Source of the DNA: Streptomyces fulvoviolaceus
GTDB taxonomy: Bacteria > Actinomycetota > Actinomycetes > Streptomycetales > Streptomycetaceae
DNA length: 64,000 bases
Direction of reading: 5' to 3'
NCBI RefSeq assembly: GCF_000718165.1
Contig: NZ_JOEY01000039.1
Coordinates: 34,938 to 98,937, forward strand
Part shown: positions 57,201 through 64,000 of the stretch, piece by piece
How positions within the stretch are numbered: the first letter of the stretch is position 1
Layout of the letters: each line of letters opens with the position of its first letter
The notes under the pieces: generated by a model
Databases searched by the model: none
Told to the model about the DNA's origin: nothing
What the model saw: the letters and a program-made list of their open reading frames with translations, nothing else
Position numbers and translations under genes: made by a program

Positions 57201-57224
57201 TTCGTCATGTTTGCGCAGGTGAGC

Positions 57225-57437
57225 GCTGTCCTTCGACTGCGGGCCGGTGGGGGCTGGTCGCGCAGTTCCCCGCGCCCGTGGGTTGGCCCAGCCACGGGTA
57301 GTCGCTGTGCCGCCGTAGCTGCGGGCAGTCGTGCCGCTTGGGGCGGCTCCCGACCCGCAGAAGCGGCACTCGCCCAAAGGCTGCGAGCGAGACCCACCCC
57401 CGCCCGGCACCCGCCCCGGGCACCGCAGAACACACGC
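57225..57437. repeat. Intergenic region made of Streptomyces-type repeat sequence
   Basis: The 290-bp space after the chaplin contains CTGGTCGCGCAGTTCCCCGC, a block I recognise as a common Streptomyces intergenic repeat, followed by several GC-rich inverted segments (CGTGGGTTGGCCCAGCCACG at 57279-57298; GGGGCGGCTCCCGACCCGCA). No gene is convincing in it. Confidence 0.5.
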
Positions 57438-58226
57438 TCACCGAACCCCGCGCTCCCGCTCCTCCACATACGCGTTGTACGCCGCGACCTGCGCCCGCCG
57501 AGCCGTCCGCTCCACCGGCCGCAATGCCTGAGAACGCGCCGCCATCTCCCCGGACGTCACCGCCGCCCCGTGCCCGTTCTCGTACGCCAGAGAAACGAGC
57601 AACCCCACCCGTTGGGCAAGTTCCAGCACCCGCACCGCCCGCGGCGGATACCCCGGCGCCAACACCTCCCGCCCCCGCTCGGCCCGCGCCCGGTACGCAT
57701 CGAGCGCCGCCTCGGCCACCGGCCCCGACCCGGCCACATCCAGCCGGGAGAGAACCTCCGTCGCCTCCCGCAAGGCCTCCGCGAGCTCCCGCTCGGCCTC
57801 ACCCAGCGACGGCACATCGGCAGGCGGAGCCTCCCGCACCGGCAGCACCTGCCACACGACCTCGACATGCACATCACCCTCGGGCCCGGCCTCGTACACC
57901 TCCGGCACCAACCCGAGCGCGGCGCCGTAACAGACCACGGCCTCCTCGGCCTCCATCGCCCGCGCGTTGAACTCCGGCGGGCCGCTCAGCCCCAGCGGAT
58001 GCCCCGGCGCGGGCAGCGCGACCCGCAGGCCCGTCACCCCGAGCGACCGCAGCCGCCCCAGCGCCAGCGTGAGACCGACGGCTGCCGACTCACCCGGCAA
58101 CCCCTCCACCCGGTGCACGGCGTCCTCGCCCACAATCGCGAGCACGGCGTCGTCCGGCGAGACAAGTCCGGCCAAAAGACCATTTCCCCAAGCGGCAAGT
58201 CGCCCTGAGCGTCGTTCCGAGAGCAT
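57438..58226 (-). CDS. Unknown Streptomyces protein
   Basis: 262-aa protein, conserved in Streptomyces as far as I recall, without a known domain. The N-terminal half is compact (LVSPDDAVLAIVGEDAVHRV, VTGLRVALPAPGHPLGLSGP, EAEEAVVCYGAALGLVPEVY), the C-terminal half is a charged helical region (SLGEAERELAEALREATEVL, RAVRVLELAQRVGLLVSLAY). No transmembrane segment or catalytic motif. ATG 58226 has GGAGG nearby. It is divergent from the ABC ATPase gene. Confidence 0.7.
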   Translation of the reverse strand: MLSERRSGRLAAWGNGLLAGLVSPDDAVLAIVGEDAVHRVEGLPGESAAVGLTLALGRLRSLGVTGLRVALPAPGHPLGLSGPPEFNARAMEAEEAVVCYGAALGLVPEVYEAGPEGDVHVEVVWQVLPVREAPPADVPSLGEAERELAEALREATEVLSRLDVAGSGPVAEAALDAYRARAERGREVLAPGYPPRAVRVLELAQRVGLLVSLAYENGHGAAVTSGEMAARSQALRPVERTARRAQVAAYNAYVEERERGVR

Positions 58227-58364
58227 GCCTCCACCCTAAGGACCGGACCGATGGAATGGAGCGGCCGACCGGTGGCGTAGATTTCCTTGAGGGCTGCGCC
58301 CACCGGCGCACGCGACAGCCGAGACGCCGAGACCGGCCACACTGCAAGGGGAGACAACGCGCTC

Positions 58365-59162
<798 letters not shown>

Positions 59163-59256
59163 TCAGGTGAAGTACCCGCAAAAACACGGGTAAGAAGCCA
59201 GTTCCCGCCCCCCTGCGCCCTGTCCGAGGCAGGTCCCGCGGACCTACCATGACCAT

Positions 59257-59688
59257 GTGAACGACATCGACGCATGGGTGTGGTGGCTCGTCGGCGCGGC
59301 AGCGCTCGGAATCCCGCTCGTGGTGACCGCGATGCCGGAATTCGGCATGCTCGCCGTGGGCGCTCTCGCCGCCGCGGTCGCTGCCGGAGCCGGCGGCGAC
59401 ATCGTCGTCCAGGTGCTTGTCTTCTCCGTCGTCTCGGTGGCCCTCATCGCCGTCGTACGGCCCATCGCGGTCCGGCACCGCGCCCAGCGTCCCCAACTCG
59501 TCACGGGCATCGACGCGTTGAAGGGCAAGCAGGCCGTCGTACTGGAGCGCGTCGACAGCGCCGGCGGCCGGATCAAGCTCGCCGGGGAAGTCTGGTCGGC
59601 CCGTTCCCTCGCCACCGACCGCGCCTACGAAGTAGGGCAGGAAGTCGATGTCGTGGACATCGAGGGAGCCACGGCGATCGTCATGTGA
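59257..59688 (+). CDS. NfeD-like membrane protein
   Basis: 143-aa protein with an N-terminal membrane part (WWLVGAAALGIPLVVTAMPE, VVQVLVFSVVSVALIAVVRP) and a C-terminal OB-fold of NfeD type (GKQAVVLERVDSAGGRIKL ... VDVVDIEGATAIV). NfeD proteins pair with SPFH (stomatin) proteins, and one follows here. Together they probably organise membrane microdomains. The start is GTG 59257. Confidence 0.88.
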   Translation: MNDIDAWVWWLVGAAALGIPLVVTAMPEFGMLAVGALAAAVAAGAGGDIVVQVLVFSVVSVALIAVVRPIAVRHRAQRPQLVTGIDALKGKQAVVLERVDSAGGRIKLAGEVWSARSLATDRAYEVGQEVDVVDIEGATAIVM

Positions 59689-59754
59689 CCTCGCAGGATG
59701 CAACTGAACCGAAGGCACTGCGAGTTGCACGACGGTCTGACAGACTCGACCAGC

Positions 59755-59780
59755 AAGATCTTCAACAACCATAAGATCTT
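59755..59780. promoter_or_regulatory. Twin AAGATCTT palindromes upstream of the SPFH gene
   Basis: AAGATCTT occurs at 59755-59762 and again at 59773-59780, 18 bp apart, in the 130-bp gap before the SPFH gene. Each is a perfect 8-bp palindrome containing GATC. They may be a regulator site or Gbn targets. Confidence 0.45.
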
Positions 59781-59818
59781 CCGAAAGCGCCGAGGCGGAG
59801 AAGGGTACGGGGAGCACG

Positions 59819-60769
59819 ATGGAACCGGTCATCATCGTCTTGATCATCCTGGTGGTGTTGGTCTTCATCGCCCTGATCAAGACGATCCAGGTCATCCCAC
59901 AGGCGAGCGCCGCCATCGTGGAGCGGTTCGGCCGCTACACGCGAACACTCAACGCGGGCCTCAACATCGTCGTCCCGTTCATCGACACCATCCGCAACCG
60001 CATCGACCTGCGTGAACAGGTCGTACCGTTCCCGCCGCAGCCGGTGATCACCCAGGACAACCTGGTCGTCAACATCGACACGGTCATCTACTACCAGGTC
60101 ACGGATGCCCGGGCCGCGACGTACGAGGTCGCCAGCTACATCCAGGCGATCGAGCAGCTCACCGTCACCACGCTCCGCAACATCATCGGTGGCATGGACC
60201 TGGAGCGGACCCTGACCTCCCGCGAGGAGATCAACGCGGCCCTGCGCGGCGTCCTCGACGAGGCCACCGGCAAGTGGGGCATCCGCGTCAACCGCGTCGA
60301 GCTCAAGGCGATCGAGCCGCCGACCTCCATCCAGGACTCGATGGAGAAGCAGATGCGCGCCGACCGTGACAAGCGCGCCGCGATCCTCACCGCGGAAGGT
60401 ACGCGCCAGGCCGCCATCCTCACCGCCGAAGGTGAGAAGCAGTCTCAGATCCTGCGCGCCGAGGGCGAGGCCAAGGCCGCCGCCCTGCGCGCCGAGGGCG
60501 AGGCCCAGGCCGTCCGCACGGTCTTCGAGGCGATCCACGCCGGCGACCCGGACCAGAAGCTGCTCTCCTACCAGTACCTCCAGATGCTCCCGAAGATTGC
60601 CGAGGGAGACGCCAACAAGCTCTGGATCGTCCCCAGCGAGATCGGCGACGCCCTCAAGGGCCTGTCCGGCGCGATGGGCAACTTCGGCAACTTCGGCGGC
60701 GGTTCGGGGGGCGGCGGCAACTCCGGCAACAGCGGCTCGGAGCGCCGTGAGAAGCCGTCGATCGACTGA
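59819..60769 (+). CDS. SPFH (stomatin/band 7) domain protein
   Basis: 316-aa membrane-associated protein. One N-terminal helix (VIIVLIILVVLVFIALIKTI) anchors it, then the SPFH domain (AIVERFGRYTRTLNAGLNIV, RIDLREQVVPFPPQPVITQD, YQVTDARAATYEVASYIQAI) and a coiled tail of Ala/Glu/Gly repeats (ILTAEGEKQSQILRAEGEAK) ending in a Gly/Ser-rich stretch. Stomatin-like proteins form oligomers on the membrane with NfeD partners. ATG 59819 is used. A 24-bp perfect hairpin follows. Confidence 0.92.
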   Translation: MEPVIIVLIILVVLVFIALIKTIQVIPQASAAIVERFGRYTRTLNAGLNIVVPFIDTIRNRIDLREQVVPFPPQPVITQDNLVVNIDTVIYYQVTDARAATYEVASYIQAIEQLTVTTLRNIIGGMDLERTLTSREEINAALRGVLDEATGKWGIRVNRVELKAIEPPTSIQDSMEKQMRADRDKRAAILTAEGTRQAAILTAEGEKQSQILRAEGEAKAAALRAEGEAQAVRTVFEAIHAGDPDQKLLSYQYLQMLPKIAEGDANKLWIVPSEIGDALKGLSGAMGNFGNFGGGSGGGGNSGNSGSERREKPSID

Positions 60770-60779
60770 CAAGCCTTTC

Positions 60780-60831
60780 CATACGACTCTGGGGCCCACC
60801 TCCGTCAGGAGGTGGGCCCCAGAGTCGTATG
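60780..60831. terminator. 24-bp perfect hairpin between SPFH and HNH genes
   Basis: The stem is 60780-60803 with 60808-60831 around GTCA; the arms start CATACGACTCTGG and end CCAGAGTCGTATG. The flanking genes are convergent. Confidence 0.85.
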
Positions 60832-60833
60832 GG

Positions 60834-61340
60834 CTACGCCGCCGGCTGAACCAGCCAGTTCGGCAGCGCGCCGAAGTCCTCACGCCCCAGCGACAGCAGC
60901 ATCGCGTCGGCCGGGGTCGGCTCGAACGGCTGCCGCAACAGCGGCATACCCGCCTCGTCCGGAGTCCGGTTCGCCTTGCGGTGGTTGTCCTCGGCGCACG
61001 AGGCCACCGTGTTCAGCCAGGTGTCCTGACCACCCTGCGCCCGCGGCACCACGTGGTCCACGGTCGTCGCCCGCCTTCCGCAGTACGCGCACCTGTGCCG
61101 GTCCCTCACCAGAACACCCCGCCGCGACCACGGGGCTTGTCTTCGGAACGGCACCCGTACGTACCTGCACAGCCTGATCACCCGGGGCGCCGGTATGTCG
61201 ACCGCGGCTCCGCGCATGCGCAGTTCGGGGTGGGACTGCTCGACAACGGCCTTGTCCTGCAGCACCAGAACGACGGCTCGGTTCAACGTCACCGTCGACA
61301 GCGGCTCGAAGCTCGCGTTCAGTACCAGCGTGTCACGCAT
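60834..61340 (-). CDS. HNH endonuclease domain protein
   Basis: 168-aa protein with an HNH nuclease fold near the middle: RDRHRCAYCGRRATTVDHVVPRAQGG, with Cys84, Cys87 and the DH at 95-96, then NTVASCAEDNHRKAN for the second Cys and Asn. The first 70 residues (LVLNASFEPLSTVTLNRAVV) are typical of this family. The role is probably DNA repair or recombination; no restriction partner is close. I use ATG 61340 with GGAGGTGG upstream. Confidence 0.85.
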   Translation of the reverse strand: MRDTLVLNASFEPLSTVTLNRAVVLVLQDKAVVEQSHPELRMRGAAVDIPAPRVIRLCRYVRVPFRRQAPWSRRGVLVRDRHRCAYCGRRATTVDHVVPRAQGGQDTWLNTVASCAEDNHRKANRTPDEAGMPLLRQPFEPTPADAMLLSLGREDFGALPNWLVQPAA

Positions 61341-61427
61341 TACCAGCCCACCTCCCATGCGCACCGGCCCACCCCCTGGCGGGCTTGGATCAACTCTGGC
61401 CGGGCACGCCGAGATGGACAACGCAAT

Positions 61428-61470
61428 AAAAATGCCCGCCTCTGATCACTTCCAAGACCAGAGGCGGGCA
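61428..61470 (-). terminator. Intrinsic terminator after the YbhB gene
   Basis: TGCCCGCCTCTG (61433-61444) pairs with CAGAGGCGGGCA (61459-61470). On the minus strand it is followed by TTTTT (61432-61428). Confidence 0.85.
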
Positions 61471-61485
61471 AACGTCCCGTGAACG

Positions 61486-62025
61486 TCAGCCTTCGGCGGG
61501 CACTTCGTACTCACCGATCAGCTGGGCACGCGCGATCGCGTGGAACCGCAGGTTGAAGCCCACGTAGGCAGGCGAGGCGTCGGCATCCGGACCGAGCTTC
61601 TCCTCATCCACGGCGTACACCGTGAAGACGTACCGGTGCGGCCCGTCCCCGGGCGGCGGCGCGGCACCACCGAAGTCCTTCGACCCGTAGTCGTTCCGCG
61701 CCTGTACGGCACCCTCCGGCAGCCCCTCGAACTTGCCGCTGCCCGCACCCACCGGCAGCTCGGTGACCGAGGCCGGGATGTCGAACACCACCCAGTGCCA
61801 GAACCCGCTGCCCGTAGGCGCATCGGGGTCGTAGCAGGTCACGGCGAAGCTCTTGGTCTCGGCCGGGAAGCCCTCCCACCGCAGTTGCGGCGAGGTGTTG
61901 CCGGCCGCGTAGACCTGAGCGTCCTTGAGCGTCGCGCCCTCCGCGACATCCTCGCTCGTCACCGCGAACGACGGCACGGGCGGGTGGAAGTCATGGGGGA
62001 GCGGCCGCCGCTTGAGCTCGGTCAC
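61486..62025 (-). CDS. YbhB/YbcL family (PEBP-like) protein
   Basis: 179-aa cytosolic protein of the phosphatidylethanolamine-binding superfamily. [40 protein letters not shown] and [20 protein letters not shown] are the conserved blocks, with the DPDAP and HWV motifs shaping the anion-binding pocket. GTG 62025 has AGGAGG seven bases upstream; the longer frame is spurious. It follows the Spo0M gene on the same strand by 44 bp. Confidence 0.88.
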   Translation of the reverse strand: MTELKRRPLPHDFHPPVPSFAVTSEDVAEGATLKDAQVYAAGNTSPQLRWEGFPAETKSFAVTCYDPDAPTGSGFWHWVVFDIPASVTELPVGAGSGKFEGLPEGAVQARNDYGSKDFGGAAPPPGDGPHRYVFTVYAVDEEKLGPDADASPAYVGFNLRFHAIARAQLIGEYEVPAEG

Positions 62026-62069
62026 CTCGGTACCTCCTGATCGGATCCTGTGAATCAGTGGTTCCGAGC

Positions 62070-62852
62070 CTAGAACCAGTTGCGCTTGCTGCCGACCTCG
62101 GACAGCCACTGGTTGAGGTACGCGGTCCAGTCGGTGCTCTGGTAGTCGTGCAGACCCACCTGGAAGGAGCGGAAGGTGTCGCTGCCCTCGCTGAACAGAC
62201 CCGGCTTCTTGTCCATCTCCAGGATGACGTCCATCACGCTCTCGTCGGCCACGAAGCTCAACTCGACCTGGTTCAGCCCCCGGTACTGCTGCGGCGGGAA
62301 GAACTCGATCTCCTGGTAGAACGGCAGCTTCTGTCGCGTACCCCGGATGTGACCGCGCTCCAGGTCCGCGTTCTTGAAACGGAAGCCCAGCTGGAGGAAG
62401 GCGTCCAGAATCGCCTTCTGCGCCGGCAGCGGGTGCACGCTGACCGGGTCCAGGTCCCCGGAGTCCACGGCACGCGCGATCTCCAGCTCGGTGGTGACCC
62501 CGATGTTCATCCCGCGCAGCGGCTGACCGTCGATCGTCGTGATCGGCGTCTCCCACGGGATCTCGAGCCCGAACGGCACCGCGTGCACCGCGCCCGCCTT
62601 CAGCTCGAAGGCCCCGCCGAGCCGCACCTTCGTGAACTCGATGTCCTGCTTGTACTCCTGGTCGCCGCTCTCGACCTCGACCTTGGCCTGCAGTCCGACC
62701 GAGAGCCCCTCGATCTCCTGGTCGACGGACCCGCCCTGGATCCGCACCTCACCCTGGACGACACCACCGGGGACGACGTTGACCTCGGTCAGCACCGTCT
62801 CCACCGAAGCCCCGCCGGCCCCCAGGCTCGCGAGCAGCTTCTTGAACGCCAT
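62070..62852 (-). CDS. Spo0M family sporulation-control protein
   Basis: 260-aa cytosolic protein with the Spo0M/arrestin-like beta-sandwich: [56 protein letters not shown] and [20 protein letters not shown]. Bacillus Spo0M modulates sporulation; the Streptomyces function is less clear. ATG 62852 is preceded by GGAGAG. It is probably cotranscribed with YbhB. Confidence 0.9.
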   Translation of the reverse strand: MAFKKLLASLGAGGASVETVLTEVNVVPGGVVQGEVRIQGGSVDQEIEGLSVGLQAKVEVESGDQEYKQDIEFTKVRLGGAFELKAGAVHAVPFGLEIPWETPITTIDGQPLRGMNIGVTTELEIARAVDSGDLDPVSVHPLPAQKAILDAFLQLGFRFKNADLERGHIRGTRQKLPFYQEIEFFPPQQYRGLNQVELSFVADESVMDVILEMDKKPGLFSEGSDTFRSFQVGLHDYQSTDWTAYLNQWLSEVGSKRNWF

Positions 62853-62990
62853 GTCTCTCCTTCAACGCGCGGATTCCTGATCCCTACAAACGCGATCCGG
62901 CCGTGGTCGGTTCCGCGCCTTCACCCTGGCAAGCAGAGACACCCTTGACCACCCCTTGGCCCACACCCGTCTGGACTAGGCTCCTACGCC

Positions 62991-63641
62991 ATGATCGCGC
63001 TCCCGGACCGTACGCCACTCACGAGAGAGTTCTTCGACCGCCCCGTACTGGAAGTCGCCCCCGATCTCCTGGGCCGCATCCTCGTACGGACGACTCCGGA
63101 CGGTCCGATCACCCTGCGCCTCACGGAGGTCGAGGCGTACGACGGCCCGAACGACCCCGGCTCCCATGCCTACCGTGGACGCACGGCCCGCAACGGCGTG
63201 ATGTTCGGTCCGCCCGGGCATGTGTACGTCTACTTCACCTACGGCATGTGGTTCTGCATGAACCTGGTGTGCGGACCGGAGGGCACGGCCAGTGCGGTCC
63301 TCCTCCGCGCCGGCGAGGTCCTCGAAGGCGCCGAGCTGGCCCGCAAACGTCGACTCTCGGCCCGAAATGACAAGGAACTGGCCAAAGGCCCCGCCCGCCT
63401 GGCCACGGCCCTGGACGTGAACCGGGCCCTGGACGGCACGGACGCCTGTGCCTCCGGCGAGACACCGCTGAGAGTCCTCTCCGGTACCCCGGTGGCCTCC
63501 GACCAGGTACGCAGCGGCCCCCGCACCGGCGTGGCCGGCGACGGCGGCAACGGGGACGTCCACCCGTGGCGGTTCTGGACCGCCAACAACCCGACGGTGA
63601 GCCCCTATCGGGCCCATGTCCCAAGGCGTCGCTCAAGTTGA
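62991..63641 (+). CDS. 3-methyladenine DNA glycosylase (AAG/MPG family)
   Basis: 216-aa base-excision repair enzyme that removes alkylated adenine and hypoxanthine. The active-site block [19 protein letters not shown] contains the expected Glu48 and Tyr50; [23 protein letters not shown] is the DNA-binding beta part. It matches the human AAG type rather than bacterial AlkA. ATG 62991 starts the frame. Its stop overlaps the -35 of the rrn promoter. Confidence 0.93.
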   Translation: MIALPDRTPLTREFFDRPVLEVAPDLLGRILVRTTPDGPITLRLTEVEAYDGPNDPGSHAYRGRTARNGVMFGPPGHVYVYFTYGMWFCMNLVCGPEGTASAVLLRAGEVLEGAELARKRRLSARNDKELAKGPARLATALDVNRALDGTDACASGETPLRVLSGTPVASDQVRSGPRTGVAGDGGNGDVHPWRFWTANNPTVSPYRAHVPRRRSS

Positions 63642-63666
63642 CTCGCTCTTGGAAGATGCGTAACGT
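63638..63666 (+). promoter_or_regulatory. Strong housekeeping promoter of the rRNA operon (P1)
   Basis: TTGACT (63638-63643), 17 bp, TAACGT (63661-63666), an excellent HrdB-type promoter. The transcription start would be near 63673. It lies just at the glycosylase stop and drives the leader that follows. Confidence 0.8.
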
Positions 63667-64000
63667 AGCCCGAGCCGCTTGAACCGGGTACTGCGTTCGT
63701 CAGCAGCCGGAAGCGGCTAAACCACTACCTACGATTACCCCTAAGCGGGGGCGAATTCGTCATGTCCGCATGCCTGAATTCGAACTCGCAGAACTCGATT
63801 ATGAGTCCACGAGGGAATCGGCTAACGTAGTGAATGTCGAAAGGCCGACCGGCGAAAGCCAAGGCCTCCGGAAATCCCAGTCCGACTGGGAATCAGGCCC
63901 GAAAGGATCTGATAGAGTCGGAAACGCAAGACCGAAGGGAAGCGCCCGGAGGAAAGCCACGAGAGATTCTCTCGGGTGAGTACAAAGGAAGCGTCCGTTC
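63667..64000 (+). other. Leader of a ribosomal RNA operon (16S gene lies past the window)
   Basis: The segment has the typical Streptomyces rrn leader text: GGCCCGAAAGGATCTGATAG, GACCGAAGGGAAGCGCCCGG and, at the very end, AAAGGAAGCGTCCGTTC, which I know just before the RNase III/box region upstream of 16S. More -10 elements are seen: TAACGT (63823-63828, with a weak -35 TTATGA at 63799-63804) and TAGAGT (63913-63918). TCCCAGT/ACTGGGA (63875-63891) forms a hairpin. No protein gene is present. Confidence 0.82.

Noticed and set aside
63770..63979. A 69-residue frame in the rrn leader
   Set aside because: It lies inside recognised rRNA leader sequence, lacks a ribosome binding site and has no family similarity.

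Overview
The window is high-GC actinobacterial chromosome, almost certainly Streptomyces. It has chaplins, a streptophobe-family protein, an SGM_5486-family small protein, the nucleoid protein Gbn, frequent GTG starts and ATGA/GTGA overlaps, and a gene order resembling the S. coelicolor SCO1845-to-SCO1790 core region as I remember it. The right edge runs into the leader of an rRNA operon whose 16S gene lies just outside. I see no tRNA gene, CRISPR array, IS element, prophage or biosynthetic gene cluster.

Layout. 0-9 kb: a nearly complete PiT phosphate transporter with a PHO box, a secreted GH25 muramidase, a class II aldolase, an alpha/beta hydrolase, an unknown protein, a VOC protein, a frameshifted zinc metallopeptidase, and an ABC-F protein preceded by a possible leaderless leader peptide. 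9-19 kb: gbn behind a dense GATC cluster, a crotonase, a five-gene Asp23/AmaP envelope-stress operon with an opposing unknown gene, SDR plus GH15, SURF1, a zinc-ribbon protein, a DEDDh exonuclease with BRCT, and a VIT1 transporter. 19-31 kb: a NACHT-LRR protein (possible anti-phage NLR), a sterol-desaturase-like enzyme coupled to lysoplasmalogenase, a zinc alcohol dehydrogenase broken by palindromic sequence, a CopD-type membrane protein, a family III CoA-transferase, and two tandem secreted subtilases. 31-46 kb: DUF485 plus acetate-type symporter, moaA, small proteins, tyrS, tldD/pmbA, fabG-fabI, a FadR-type regulator divergent from an MFS exporter, SixA and serB. 46-64 kb: streptophobe protein, an Rv1747-like FHA-ABC exporter, a transglycosylase with a foldable leader, queA coupled to an SDR, a two-component system, two cysteine-free chaplins, an ABC ATPase, NfeD with SPFH, HNH nuclease, YbhB, Spo0M, alkyladenine glycosylase, and the rrn promoter and leader.

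Most genes are housekeeping or developmental core genes in short operons separated by long perfect-stem hairpins. Two genes are broken as read (metallopeptidase, alcohol dehydrogenase). The least explained signals are a strongly over-represented coding-region palindrome (CACGCGCGCGTG, ten perfect copies between 18 and 54 kb), the GATC cluster before gbn, the putative ABC-F attenuator, the NACHT-LRR protein and a 10-bp-period repeat array. All assignments rest on reading the sequence and on family knowledge; no searches were run.
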